The notes under the pieces were generated by a model. The model saw only the letters and a list, made by a program, of their open reading frames with translations. It was not told the DNA's origin and ran no database searches. Positions 34,516 through 43,245 of a stretch of 64,000 nt of DNA are shown here, piece by piece. Numbering within the stretch: position 1 is the stretch's first letter; every line of letters begins with the position of its first letter. This DNA is from Haladaptatus sp. DYF46 (lineage in GTDB: Archaea; Halobacteriota; Halobacteria; Halobacteriales; Haladaptataceae), in assembly GCF_021083305.1 (NCBI RefSeq), contig NZ_JAJFAY010000002.1:886993-950992 (forward strand), written 5' to 3'. Position numbers and translations under genes: made by a program.

Positions 34516-37032
34516 ATGACAGACGAACTATCGAAAACGGAAATGCAGCGGCGACGGGTACTGAAAACCATCGGTGCGGGAGCGCTCGCGAACGGCCTTG
34601 CGGGGTGTAGCTCGCTCTCGACGGGAGATGAGGCCGAGGCGGTGACGTCGGAAGCGACGGGCGGTTCCCCCTCGAAAACGACCGCGGACGGAACGACACC
34701 GGGGACCGAAACCGATGCGCCGTCGGGCGGAAAACGGGTCGCCTTCGGGGACTGTACCGGCGTCCTCCCCGAGGAATCCGACCCGCAGCGACTCGAAGCC
34801 GACATCGACCAAAACACCACGCTCGGCGACGACTGCGGTCGGTACGTCGTTAGCGGGACCGTCGACGTCACCGGCGCGACGCTCACGGTAAAATCGGGTA
34901 CCGAACTCGTCTTCGAACAGAACGCGGGGCTCAAAATCGCCACGGACGCGACGCTCGTCGCCAAGGGGACGTGTAAGCGCCCCGTGCTCTTCACCGGTGC
35001 GCAAGAGACTCGCGGGTTCTGGCGGGGCATCTACTTCGAAGATTCGAACAAACCGAACGAGATGACCTACTGTGTCGTGGAATACGCTGGCGGTGGGGAC
35101 GAGTTCTGGCAGGCAGACGTCGAGGCGAACCTCGCCGTCGGCGGGAACTCCCGAATCGCGGCGTCGAACTGCGCGTTCCGCGAGAGCGGGGCGTGGGGGT
35201 TCACCTTCGGATCGGAGGTGCACGTCGACGACTTTTCGAAAAACGCCGTCACCGCAAACGCTGCGGGTGCGGGGTTCGTGCGCGACGCCTCCGCCCACCA
35301 CGTCGACGGGTCCGGAACGTACACCGGGAACGACGACGACGTCGTTCACATTTGGGGTCACGACGGACTCGGCGACGGGTTCGACGAGACGTGGAGCGCC
35401 CTCGACGCCCGCTACCGCGTCTCGAAACTCGTCGAACTCGGCACGGACGCCCACCTGACCATCGCGCCCGGAACGACCCTTTCGTTCGAACAGGAGGCCG
35501 GCCTCAAAGTCTCCGATTCGTCCCAGTTGACGGCCGCCGGTATCGACCCCGAAACCGAAGAATCCAAGCCGATCACGTTCACCGGCGAACAGAAGACCCG
35601 CGGATTCTGGCGCGGCCTCTACTTCGAGACGTCCGACCGCGTCCCGAGCGTCATCGAAAACTGCGTGATCGAATACGGCGGCGGGAGGGAATACTGGAGC
35701 GCGGACGCCAACGCCAACGTCGTCGTCGGTGACGGTGCCCGCGCTCGAATCACGAACACCACGCTTCGGGAGAGCGGGGGATACGGATTCAACTTCGCCG
35801 AGGAGGTGACGATAGACGCGTTCGTGAACAACACCGTGACCCGAAACGCGAACGGGGCGGGCTACGTCCGCGACGACCGCGCTCACTTCCTTTCGGACAC
35901 CGGAACCTACGCCGGCAACGATACGGACCGGGTGTACGTCTGGCAGCACGACGACATCGGCACGGACCTCGACGTGACGTGGGACGCCATCGACGTCCCG
36001 TACTTCGTCGACACCGGCGCGATAAACACGTACGGCAACCTCACCATCGAACCGGGCGCGACGGTCGAGTTCGGACAGGAGGCCGGGTTGAAACTGCTGG
36101 ACGGTGGCACCCTCACCGCCGTCGGCATCGACCCCGACACCGAGGTGTCTAAACCGATCACGTTCACCGGCGAGCAGAAGACGCGGGGCTACTGGCGGGG
36201 CATCTACTTCGAGAGCACCGACCGCACCGAGAACCAACTCCGAAACTGCGTCGTCGAATACGGAGGCGGCGGGAGGGAATACTGGAACGCGGACGCCAAC
36301 GCCAACGTCGCCGTTTCCGACGGGTCGCGGGCGAGAATCGACGGCTGTACGATACGCGAGAGCGGCGCGTGGGGGTTCAACTTCGCCGACGACGTCTCCG
36401 TCGATTCGTTCACGACCAACACCGTGACGCGAAACGTGGAGGGCGCGGGCTACGTTCGCGACGACACCGCCCATTTCCTCTCCGATACCGGCACCTACGT
36501 CGGCAACGACGAGGACCGCGTCTACGTGTGGCAGCACGACGATATCCGCGAATCGATGGACGTGACGTGGGACGCCCTCGACGCTCCCTACTTCGTCGAC
36601 ACCGGTGCGGTGTCGGTGTACGGCAACCTCACCATCGAACCGGGCGCGACCCTCGAATTCGGACAGGACGCCGGCCTTCGGATGTACGACGGTGGCAGTC
36701 TCACCGCCGTCGGAACGGAGAGCGACCCCATCACGTTCACGGGCGAACAGAAGACGCGGGGCTATTGGCGGGGCATCTACTTCGAGAACACGAACCGCAC
36801 CGAGAACAAGCTTCACTACTGTATCGTCGAGTACGCCGGCGGCGGCAACGAATTCTGGAACGCGAAGGAACACGCAAACGTGGCGGTCACGAACGGGTCG
36901 CGTCTCTCGATTCAGCACAGTACCATCCGCAACTCTGCGGGCTACGGCTACGAAGTCACCGCGGATTCGACGCTCACCGCGAGCGCGAACTCCGTCGTCG
37001 ATAACGCGCTCGGTCCAAAAATCAACACCTGA
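34516..37032 (+). CDS. Tat lipoprotein made of tandem beta-helix repeats
   Basis: An 838-residue protein. N-terminus: twin arginines in QRRRVLKTIGAGALANGLAG followed by the lipobox cysteine (LAGC), so export by Tat and lipid anchoring are expected. A Ser/Thr-rich linker (residues 40-80) precedes the body. The body has three long repeats of about 195 residues plus a fourth partial copy, starting near residues 153, 353, 547 and 739. Each begins TFTGEQKTRGFWRG-like, contains CVVEYGGG, RESGAWGFNF and a GAGYVRDD-like segment, and ends GNLTIEPGATVEFGQEAGL. The pattern is right-handed parallel beta-helix. Probably an outer-surface adhesin or polysaccharide-acting protein; no catalytic residues identified. 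Confidence 0.82.
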   Translation: MTDELSKTEMQRRRVLKTIGAGALANGLAGCSSLSTGDEAEAVTSEATGGSPSKTTADGTTPGTETDAPSGGKRVAFGDCTGVLPEESDPQRLEADIDQNTTLGDDCGRYVVSGTVDVTGATLTVKSGTELVFEQNAGLKIATDATLVAKGTCKRPVLFTGAQETRGFWRGIYFEDSNKPNEMTYCVVEYAGGGDEFWQADVEANLAVGGNSRIAASNCAFRESGAWGFTFGSEVHVDDFSKNAVTANAAGAGFVRDASAHHVDGSGTYTGNDDDVVHIWGHDGLGDGFDETWSALDARYRVSKLVELGTDAHLTIAPGTTLSFEQEAGLKVSDSSQLTAAGIDPETEESKPITFTGEQKTRGFWRGLYFETSDRVPSVIENCVIEYGGGREYWSADANANVVVGDGARARITNTTLRESGGYGFNFAEEVTIDAFVNNTVTRNANGAGYVRDDRAHFLSDTGTYAGNDTDRVYVWQHDDIGTDLDVTWDAIDVPYFVDTGAINTYGNLTIEPGATVEFGQEAGLKLLDGGTLTAVGIDPDTEVSKPITFTGEQKTRGYWRGIYFESTDRTENQLRNCVVEYGGGGREYWNADANANVAVSDGSRARIDGCTIRESGAWGFNFADDVSVDSFTTNTVTRNVEGAGYVRDDTAHFLSDTGTYVGNDEDRVYVWQHDDIRESMDVTWDALDAPYFVDTGAVSVYGNLTIEPGATLEFGQDAGLRMYDGGSLTAVGTESDPITFTGEQKTRGYWRGIYFENTNRTENKLHYCIVEYAGGGNEFWNAKEHANVAVTNGSRLSIQHSTIRNSAGYGYEVTADSTLTASANSVVDNALGPKINT

Positions 37033-37056
37033 AACGGAGACCCTGACCGGGTCGTA

Positions 37057-38043
37057 TTAGATCCCGAGAAGGTCGAACGGGTAGCCGTTGTCGTTCTCGT
37101 TCGCGTGCTCGTAGACGACGTGGGCGGCCGCGACGTCTTGAATTGCCAGTCCGGTGCTGTCGAAGACGGTCACGCCGTCGTCCTCGGTGCGACCCTCCAG
37201 TTCGCCGATGACGATGTCGCCGATGTCGCCGTGGATGTCGTCGTCCGTGAGCGTCCCCTCGTTGTACGGGACGTTGATTTCGCCCGAGTGGGTGGTCTGG
37301 GCGTGGTCGTCGATGACGAGTTTCGCGTTCAACAGGAGCTCGTCCGCGAGTTCGTGTTTTCCCTCCGCGTCGGCACCCATCGCGTTGATGTGGGTGTGGT
37401 CGCCGACGGCGTCGGCGGAGACGATGGGCGTCTCGACGGGCGTCACGGTCGAGAGGATGTCACAGGAGGCCGCCTCGGAAATCGACCCGCTGTGAACGTC
37501 GAACTCGTCGCTGAAGTAGTCGATGAACTCCGCGACCGCTTCGTCGTCCAAGTCGCTGATGACGACCTCTTCGATGGGGCGAATCTTCGAGATGGCTTCG
37601 AGTTGCGTGTAGGATTGGACGCCGGCGCCGACCAGACCCATGCTCGTCGCGTCCTCGATGGCGAGGTGGTCGGTCGCCACGGCGGCGGCCGCGCCCGTGC
37701 GCTTCATCGTGAGTTCCGTCCCGTCCATAATGGCGAGCGGGAACGCCGTCTCGGGGTCGCTGTAGATCATCGTGCCCATGACGGTCGGCAGGTCGAACGA
37801 CTCCGGGTTGTCGGGATGGACGTTGACCCACTTGATTCCGGCCGCATCCCACGTATCCGCGTCCAAGTAGGCGGGCATCGACCGAAAGTCGCCGTTGTAC
37901 TGCGGCAGGTCGATGTACGATTTCGCGGGCATCTGTGCGCTCCCGGTCGCGTACGCCGCGAAGGCGTCCTCGATGGCCCGAATGAGTTCGGGCATCTGCG
38001 TGTTCTCGTCGACCGCATCCTGATTGAGCAGGAGTGTCTCCAT
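37057..38043 (-). CDS. Alanine dehydrogenase / ornithine cyclodeaminase family protein
   Basis: A 328-residue protein. NAD-binding motif LVGAGVQSYTQLEAISKIRP (GxGxxS/T), substrate-side segments FRSMPAYL, GIKWVNVHPDNP and MDGTELTMKRTGAAAAVATD (Arg-Thr-Gly-Ala typical of the mu-crystallin family). Members reduce pyruvate to alanine, cyclise ornithine to proline or act on related imines. The archaeal alanine-dehydrogenase branch is the best fit, but the substrate cannot be settled from sequence. Its stop converges with the beta-helix lipoprotein, 24 bp apart. Confidence 0.88.
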   Translation of the reverse strand: METLLLNQDAVDENTQMPELIRAIEDAFAAYATGSAQMPAKSYIDLPQYNGDFRSMPAYLDADTWDAAGIKWVNVHPDNPESFDLPTVMGTMIYSDPETAFPLAIMDGTELTMKRTGAAAAVATDHLAIEDATSMGLVGAGVQSYTQLEAISKIRPIEEVVISDLDDEAVAEFIDYFSDEFDVHSGSISEAASCDILSTVTPVETPIVSADAVGDHTHINAMGADAEGKHELADELLLNAKLVIDDHAQTTHSGEINVPYNEGTLTDDDIHGDIGDIVIGELEGRTEDDGVTVFDSTGLAIQDVAAAHVVYEHANENDNGYPFDLLGI

Positions 38044-38374
38044 GGTCGGAGGGAAACGCGGTTCCCACTTAGTTCCATCTTTTACCGATTTTTGACCGCT
38101 ATCCCGCTCTCCTGTGGTGATTTCGAGAATATTTCGAAGGGTGTTATGTGATTATTAATGCCGCGGATGTTCAAACAGAATTCATTTTCGACGGTTTGAT
38201 TGCATTCTAATCTGGCAATCGAGTCTCGATTCGACGCTGATTCAAAAATAAATCCGAATCCAATAGACAATTCCTTGACTGCGGTTGGGGCGAAAATCTG
38301 ACAGGGGTCGGTTTTCGTTTCGCGGGTGACGACCGCTTGACGGGAGCGGTTTCGTGGAAACCTCGATTACCTCA
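38044..38374. other. Intergenic, AT-richer, no gene seen
   Basis: It separates two minus-strand genes and must hold the alanine-dehydrogenase promoter. GC drops clearly at 38120-38280. The short frames here have no coding character. Confidence 0.5.
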
Positions 38375-39007
38375 TTAGCACCCGTTTCCGTCGTCCGTCG
38401 CTCCTCCGTGCTGGTGTTGTCGGTCGTCCTCGTGCTGGTGTCCGCTCCCTTTGCCCCCTTCGCTCCCGTCCATCGGGTCGTCTTCTCCCCCGTCTTCGTC
38501 GCCGCGACCCACGATTTGCACGGAATCCCGGCCGGAAAACCCGTGTTCGCCGGACTCGTCCCGCTCCCAGCGGAGTTCGGCCTCCGCCTCGCCAGCGTCG
38601 AATTCGGCATCCGCAACGGAAAAGTGGAGCACTACGTCGTCGTTTCCGTCCCCATCCACGTCTTCGACGTGCCCGTCGTGAATCGGGCACGCTCCGCCGC
38701 CGTCGGCGACGGCGTCCGGAGCACCGAACCGATATCGAACCGCCTCGCTGGTCGGGTCGAACGCGTCGGTCTGGAGGACGGCGACGGGGACGACGCCCCG
38801 ACTGCCGAGATCGATTTCGTTCGATTCGCTATCCGGTTTCACGTCGATGTCGAGTTTCTGCGGGAAGTGGGCGACCGCGGTACTGCTGAGGGCTGGAACC
38901 GTGACTGCGGTCAGGGCCACTCCGGCACCGGCCGTGAGGAGGCGGCGGCGACCGAATTTTCGTGATTGTGCCTCGGACTCGTCCGCGTTGTCTTTCGGTG
39001 TAGACAC
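38375..39007 (-). CDS. Tat-exported acidic protein with an EF-hand-like loop
   Basis: A 210-residue protein with a Tat signal (KFGRRRLLTAGAGVALTAVT, then ALSSTAVAHFP). The mature domain contains LDIDVKPDSESNEIDLGSRG, VVPVAVLQTDAFDPTSEAVR, HVEDVDGDGNDDVVLHFSVA, a recurring module in haloarchaeal and planctomycete secreted proteins in which DVDGDGNDD is a calcium-loop-like motif. The C-terminal 50 residues are low-complexity (Gly, Asp, His, Gln) and may be flexible or metal-binding. Function unknown. Confidence 0.8.
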   Translation of the reverse strand: MSTPKDNADESEAQSRKFGRRRLLTAGAGVALTAVTVPALSSTAVAHFPQKLDIDVKPDSESNEIDLGSRGVVPVAVLQTDAFDPTSEAVRYRFGAPDAVADGGGACPIHDGHVEDVDGDGNDDVVLHFSVADAEFDAGEAEAELRWERDESGEHGFSGRDSVQIVGRGDEDGGEDDPMDGSEGGKGSGHQHEDDRQHQHGGATDDGNGC

Positions 39008-39273
39008 GGTACTTTCGACTCTTCACGGCACGAGAATAGGGATTCTGGCACGATTCTCGAAACGACCTGTTAGAACCAGTGACTGTACCGAAAACGTACC
39101 GCTATCCGGTACGGGTCTTCGAAAATCGGTTCGAGTTTAATCGACGATGATTCCTCGGATGGAGATTCAGTCGGCGGTTGTGACCCGTCCCCCTTCCGCG
39201 AGCGAAGTTCTCGTGAACGGAGTGAACGAGAGCACGGAAGAGCGAAGCGATTCCGGAGCGAGCGGGCCGACGA

Positions 39274-39298
39274 CCGGACGGCGCAACGCGCCGTCCGG
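39274..39298. repeat. Perfect triloop hairpin, 11-bp stem
   Basis: CCGGACGGCGC-AAC-GCGCCGTCCGG. It is the longest member of the triloop hairpin family in this window (compare 5271, 57512, 57551, 57574, 58930). Confidence 0.65.
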
Positions 39299-39333
39299 GA
39301 GGAGTGCTTTTGGTCGAGCTTTCACAGGGAAGC

Positions 39334-39370
39334 GACGGCGACTTCGGCGGTCGTCGCCGAAGTCGCCGTC
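39334..39370 (-). terminator. Perfect 16-bp hairpin 24 nt after the thermosome stop
   Basis: The two arms are GACGGCGACTTCGGCG and CGCCGAAGTCGCCGTC with a 5-nt loop. On the minus strand it lies directly downstream of the thermosome stop, with a TTTT run between stop and hairpin. A role in ending the abundant chaperonin message or protecting its 3' end is inferred; there is no T-run after the stem. Confidence 0.45.
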
Positions 39371-39394
39371 ATCTGACCGTCGTAAAAGGTCGTG

Positions 39395-41044
39395 TTACAT
39401 CGCGCCGCCCATACCGCCCATGCCGCCCATGCCGCCTGCCGGTGGGCCGCCAGCGCCCTCGTCGCCACCCTTGTCGGTGGAGAGTTCGCCGGCCGAGATG
39501 ATGTCGTCTATTTTGAGGACGAGGTTCGCGGCCTCGGTGGCACTGGAGAGCGCCTGCTCCTTGGCGTGAGCCGGTTCGACGATTCCGGCTTCGAAGGTGT
39601 CCTCGACGTCGCTGCTGAAGACGTTCAGTCCGGCGCGCTTGTCGCCGTCCTCGTGGGCCGCACGGAGGTCCACGAGCGTGTCAATGGAGTCCAGTCCGGC
39701 GTTCTCGGCGAGTACGCGCGGAACGAGTTCGAGGGAGTCGGCGAACGCTTCGACTGCGAGCTGTTCACGGCCTTCGACGCTGTCGGAGTAGTCGCGGAGT
39801 CGGGACGCGAGTTCGACTTCGATGGCACCGCCGCCGGAGACGACTCGGCCGTCGCTGACGGTCTGGGCCACGACGTCGAGCGCGTCCGTGATACCGCGTT
39901 CGAGTTCGTCGACCACGTGGTCGGTGGAGCCGCGGAGGAGGAGCGTGACGCCGTGTGCGTCGTCGCCGCCCGTGACGTAGAACAGTTCGTCGCTCTCGTC
40001 GCGGGTGACGCTGCCCTCGGCGACGTCGTCCGCCGAGGCGCTGTCGAGGTCCGAGACGATGGTCGTGTTGAGGACCTCGCGGAGGAACTTGATGTCGCTC
40101 TTCTTCGCGCGGCGGACGGCGAGGATGCCTTCCTTGGCGAGGTAGTGCTGTGCGAGGTCGTCGATGCCCTTCTGGCAGAAGACGACGTTCGCGCCGGTGT
40201 CCTTGATCTGCTCGACCTTCTCCTTCAACTGGGATTCCTCGCGGTCGAGGAAGTTCTGGAGCTGGTCGGGGTCGTTGATGGAGACTTCGGTGTCGACGTC
40301 AGTCTCCTCGACTTCGACGGCCTCGTTGAGGAGGAGGACCTTCGCGTCCTCGACGGCGGTCGGCATGTTGTCGTGGACTGGGTCCTTGTCGATGACCGCA
40401 CCTTCGAGCAGTTCGGATTCGCCGGCCGAGCGGCCGGTCTGCGTCTCGATGTTGACGTATTCGAGGTCGACCGTCCCATCGACGGTGACGGCTCCGATCG
40501 CGTCGACGATGATCTCGCTGAGGGCTTCCTTGTTGAGTTCGGCACCTTTGCCGGTCATGCTGGTTTCGGCGACTTTGCGAAGGAGGTCCTCGTCGTCGGT
40601 GTCGACCTCGTCCGCGATGTCGTCGACCTCCTCGCGCGCTTTCTCGCTCGCGAGGTGGAACCCTTTGATGACCGCCGTCGGGTGGATGTCCTGTTCGAGA
40701 AGGTCCTGTGCGTTCTTGAGAAGTTCGCCCGTGACCGCCACGGCCGTCGTCGTACCGTCACCCGCTTCGTCCTCTTGGGTTTCGGCGACTTCGATGATCA
40801 TCTCGGCCGTCGGGTTGTCGATGTCCATCTCCTTGAGGATGGTCACGCCGTCGTTCGTGATGGTGACGTCGCCCATCGAATCGACGAGCATCTTGTCCAT
40901 CCCTTTCGGGCCGAGTGTGGAGCGTACAGCGTCCGCAACCGCTCGCGCCGCGGTGATGTTGTGTTCCTGCGCGTCCTTGTCCTTGACTCGCTGGGAATCT
41001 TCGGACATTACGATCATCGGCTGACCTTGCATGCGCTGACTCAT
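39395..41044 (-). CDS. ths: Thermosome subunit (group II chaperonin)
   Basis: A 549-residue ATP-dependent folding machine subunit. Signatures: AVRSTLGPKGMDKMLVDSMG, VTITNDGVTILKEMD, the ATPase motif DEAGDGTTTAVAVTGELL, and GGGAIEVELASRLRDYSDSV near the C-terminal equatorial domain. The C-terminal tail is (GGM) repeats ending MGGMGGMGGAM, as in other group II chaperonins. Which paralogue (haloarchaea have two or three) cannot be told here. A strong TATATAAA promoter lies upstream, with a very short leader. Confidence 0.96.
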   Translation of the reverse strand: MSQRMQGQPMIVMSEDSQRVKDKDAQEHNITAARAVADAVRSTLGPKGMDKMLVDSMGDVTITNDGVTILKEMDIDNPTAEMIIEVAETQEDEAGDGTTTAVAVTGELLKNAQDLLEQDIHPTAVIKGFHLASEKAREEVDDIADEVDTDDEDLLRKVAETSMTGKGAELNKEALSEIIVDAIGAVTVDGTVDLEYVNIETQTGRSAGESELLEGAVIDKDPVHDNMPTAVEDAKVLLLNEAVEVEETDVDTEVSINDPDQLQNFLDREESQLKEKVEQIKDTGANVVFCQKGIDDLAQHYLAKEGILAVRRAKKSDIKFLREVLNTTIVSDLDSASADDVAEGSVTRDESDELFYVTGGDDAHGVTLLLRGSTDHVVDELERGITDALDVVAQTVSDGRVVSGGGAIEVELASRLRDYSDSVEGREQLAVEAFADSLELVPRVLAENAGLDSIDTLVDLRAAHEDGDKRAGLNVFSSDVEDTFEAGIVEPAHAKEQALSSATEAANLVLKIDDIISAGELSTDKGGDEGAGGPPAGGMGGMGGMGGAM

Positions 41045-41072
41045 AGTACAAGAGCGACTATGTTTGTGCTTC

Positions 41073-41080
41073 TATATAAA
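41073..41080 (-). promoter_or_regulatory. TATA box of the thermosome gene
   Basis: TTTATATA on the minus strand, centred about 33 nt before the ATG, predicting a 5-8 nt leader. It is the closest match to the archaeal consensus in this part of the window, in keeping with a highly expressed heat-responsive gene. Confidence 0.65.
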
Positions 41081-41335
41081 TCTTTATCCACTCTCCGATC
41101 ACGGCAAACGGTTCGGCCGAATCAGAAATCGGAAAATCACCATACGGCGGTTGAAGAGAGAAATATCCGTGTCATTAGTTAACACGGATCTTTTGGCTCG
41201 AACCGCTTTTCGAACCTTTATTTATATACACCGATCCCCCGTGGGTTTCGACCGTTCCCGCCCGTTCTCCATCTCGCTCGGCGCGTCCGCTCGGGTCTCG
41301 TTCGATTCCCTCTCCAATTCTCATGGATTACTCCT

Positions 41336-41896
41336 TCACTTCTCTTCGGGCACTTCCGAATGTCCGAGTCGGAGGTTCCGATAATAGTACATATGAGCGC
41401 CACCGGAAATAGTTACCAGCGCGGCGAGTCCGACCGCCCACCCGATGCCCGGAATGTGGCCGAGCGGTCCCGCGTTGAACCACGCCCCCGTCAGTAGCGT
41501 GAGGCTGATACAGCCCAGCACGAAATAGTACTCCGACCAGGGGAGGTTGTTGTCCGGAATGATTTCGAGATACGTGTTCAGCGGTTTCGCCCTGTCCGTC
41601 AGTGTGACCTCTCCGCGTGCGGGTTCGTAGTCGATGAATCCGGTCTCATCGAGTTTCGGGAGGTGGGCTTGTTGAAGCGTATTATACACCCGCTTGCGTT
41701 GTTGTGAGGTCACGTCCTCGACGGTAACGTCGTTTTCCCACGCCGCGATTTGGGTCGCGAGGTCCCCTATCTCGGCCGGCCCCTCGTTTCGCCGCAAGTA
41801 GTGGAGCGCGTACCGTCGTCGCTGATTGCTTAGAATCTGGAATATGACGTCTCTCGACAGTTCGGCTTTCTTCACTCCATCGGCTCGTTCAGTCAT
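41336..41896 (-). CDS. Winged-helix (DUF7344-like) protein with two membrane helices
   Basis: 186 residues from ATG 41896 (MTERADGVKKAELSRDVIFQ); an ATG at 41911 adds five. The N-terminal domain (ILSNQRRRYALHYLRRNEGP, RKRVYNTLQQAHLPKLDETG) is a winged helix of the haloarchaeal DUF7344 type. The C-terminus has two hydrophobic segments (YYFVLGCISLTLLTGAWF and IPGIGWAVGLAALVTISGGA). A membrane-tethered regulator is the simplest reading; signal and targets are unknown. It is the first gene upstream of the thermosome on the same strand, 291 bp away. Confidence 0.78.
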   Translation of the reverse strand: MTERADGVKKAELSRDVIFQILSNQRRRYALHYLRRNEGPAEIGDLATQIAAWENDVTVEDVTSQQRKRVYNTLQQAHLPKLDETGFIDYEPARGEVTLTDRAKPLNTYLEIIPDNNLPWSEYYFVLGCISLTLLTGAWFNAGPLGHIPGIGWAVGLAALVTISGGAHMYYYRNLRLGHSEVPEEK

Positions 41897-41968
41897 TGTG
41901 TCGTTTCGCACACGGCGAACGTTCGTCTTTGAGACGACTCTCGAACTATTTAATTTTTTGGACCTGGC

Positions 41969-42586
41969 TCAGCAGAAGTCCTCCGTCGCGTATATTCGCC
42001 CGTTCTCGGTGTGATAGACGCCGAGTCCCTCGCGCTGCCATCGCTTCGAGAGGATGTTCCTCCGATGGTCGGGCGAGTGCATCCACTGCGAGACGACGCC
42101 GCGAGCGAGTTCCTTCGCGGTTCGATACCGAACGACGTCCCCGCTATCGGTTCGTACCCGCCGGTCGAAGTAGGTGTACGCGATGTTCTCCCCGGCACCT
42201 CGGAGGCAGTGATAGTTCGCCCGCCGATAGCGGTCGCCGGGGTCGATACCGGACGGTGAAACGTGTGCGAAGTAGTCATTGCGACCCATATCGACGCTGT
42301 GGCCCCGCGCGATGTCGCGCAGTGCCGCGTCGAATTCGAGCGGGGCCAATCCTCGCTGTGTCCGTTGCCTATTTACCGCGACGTGGATGTAGAATTCGAC
42401 CCACCGACGGAACCGCGTCTCGTGCGGGTCGGTGAGCCGTCCCGGTCGGTCCTGTGGGACGTCGACCACTCGTGCGCCCTGTGCCGAATCGAGCGTTCGC
42501 TCGCCGGGGACGTGATAGCCGGCGAAGTACGACCCGAAGAACAGCACCGTCAGGAGGACGAGGGCGACGGGGAGGAGCGAGCGCAT
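41969..42586 (-). CDS. CAP-domain protein with N-terminal membrane anchor
   Basis: 205 residues from ATG 42586 (MRSLLPVALVLLTVLFFGSY); frames further upstream overlap the tRNA-derived repeat and are not conserved. One hydrophobic N-terminal segment anchors or exports it. The CAP/SCP domain (about residues 65-200) shows VNRQRTQRGLAPLEFDAALR, ARGHSVDMGRNDYFAHVSPS, GAGENIAYTYFD and SQWMHSPDHRRNILSKRWQR, the standard four CAP motifs including the His and Glu of the cavity. Prokaryotic CAP proteins are extracellular with unsettled roles (proposed proteases or lipid binders). Confidence 0.88.
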   Translation of the reverse strand: MRSLLPVALVLLTVLFFGSYFAGYHVPGERTLDSAQGARVVDVPQDRPGRLTDPHETRFRRWVEFYIHVAVNRQRTQRGLAPLEFDAALRDIARGHSVDMGRNDYFAHVSPSGIDPGDRYRRANYHCLRGAGENIAYTYFDRRVRTDSGDVVRYRTAKELARGVVSQWMHSPDHRRNILSKRWQREGLGVYHTENGRIYATEDFC

Positions 42587-42768
42587 TCGTTCCCCCCTTC
42601 GACCCCCGTAAAGATGAATGTCCGGGCAGGTCGGCCTGCCATCTACACGATTCAGCGACGGAGCCGACCGAAGAATGGGATGGGTGTCGGTGGATCGAAC
42701 GCCTGACGGCGTTCCGAAACCGCCGTAAGCACACGCTCGGCGGTGCTCGGCGGTTAACTCATTCGAAT

Positions 42769-42790
42769 ACGCCGGGACTGGGATTTGAAC
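42769..42790. repeat. Attachment-site-like copy of the tRNA-Ser 3' end
   Basis: 22 nt identical to the tRNA-Ser 3' portion at 42930-42951 (T-loop GTTCAAAT side through the acceptor strand). Similarity continues into the flank: about 49 bp with 6 mismatches. Beyond the core the T-stem cannot form, so this is not a tRNA. Copies are 161 bp apart in direct orientation, as left by integrases that use tRNA 3' ends. Confidence 0.6.
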
Positions 42791-42930
42791 TCGCCGAGAC
42801 GGTCCGGGCGTGCGGCCTTCGGCCGTTCCGGGCATGCGACTCGTCTGCTCAAATCCAGTATGACGTTTTCTCGTTCGCGGCTTCGATGAACACCGCGGAG
42901 CGGGTGCTCATCGGGTAGCTCACTCGAAAA

Positions 42931-43012
42931 CGCCGGGACTGGGATTTGAACCCAGAATCCCATACGGGAACACGCTTTCCAGGCGTGCGCTTTGCCATTC
43001 GGCCATCCCGGC
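42931..43012 (-). tRNA. tRNA-Ser (GGA)
   Basis: Read on the minus strand it starts GCCGGGATGGCCGAATGGCA and ends TTCAAATCCCAGTCCCGGCG. Acceptor stem GCCGGGA/TCCCGGC with discriminator G; D-arm starting GGCCGAATGGCAAAGC; anticodon arm CACGC-CTGGAAA-GCGTG with anticodon GGA; long variable arm (type II), as required for serine; T-arm CTGGG-TTCAAAT-CCCAG. No intron and no encoded CCA. It lies 42 bp downstream of the start side of the small membrane gene at 43055 and beside an att-like copy of its own 3' end. Confidence 0.95.
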
Positions 43013-43054
43013 CTATCACTTCGTTACCCCGTGTCGGTTTTAAACCCTTCTTTT

Positions 43055-43243
43055 CTAATCGAGTACCCCGTCGGCGACGTAGCTGAGAATCGGCGCGCCG
43101 ATCGCCACGATGAGCGTCGCCCCTGCCTTCACCGCTACCGAATAGCGGTAGTCGGTCAGCAGTTCGTAGCCTTGCAGGAGGACGAGAAACGAGAGGACGC
43201 CGACGACGCCCCACAGGAGACTGGCCTTGACGCGGGGGTCCAC
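43055..43243 (-). CDS. Small two-helix membrane protein
   Basis: A 62-residue protein, ATG 43243, starting MDPRVKASLLWGVVGVLSFL. Two hydrophobic segments (LWGVVGVLSFLVLLQGYELL and VAVKAGATLIVAIGAPILSY) and no soluble domain. It starts 2 nt after the ridA stop, so it is the last gene of an ilvA-ridA transcript. Function unknown. Confidence 0.7.
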   Translation of the reverse strand: MDPRVKASLLWGVVGVLSFLVLLQGYELLTDYRYSVAVKAGATLIVAIGAPILSYVADGVLD

Positions 43244-43245
43244 GG

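Larger units (their letters stand above)
39008..39394. other. Intergenic region with two strong hairpins and repeated boundary sequence
   Basis: No gene. 39180-39240 has the quasi-palindromic stretch around CTCGTGAACGGAGTGAACGA. A perfect 11-bp hairpin follows at 39274, then GCTTTTGGTC at 39306-39315, then a perfect 16-bp hairpin at 39334. GCTTTTGGTC recurs at 58966-58975 beside another triloop hairpin. Confidence 0.55.

Noticed and set aside
39392..41182. 596-residue frame antisense to the thermosome
   Set aside because: Shadow of a fully conserved chaperonin gene.
42769..42850. Second tRNA
   Set aside because: Only the 3' quarter matches; the T-stem does not pair and there is no anticodon arm.
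42754..42963. Small gene overlapping the tRNA-Ser region (minus strand)
   Set aside because: Its sequence is a translation of the tRNA 3' end and its duplicate.
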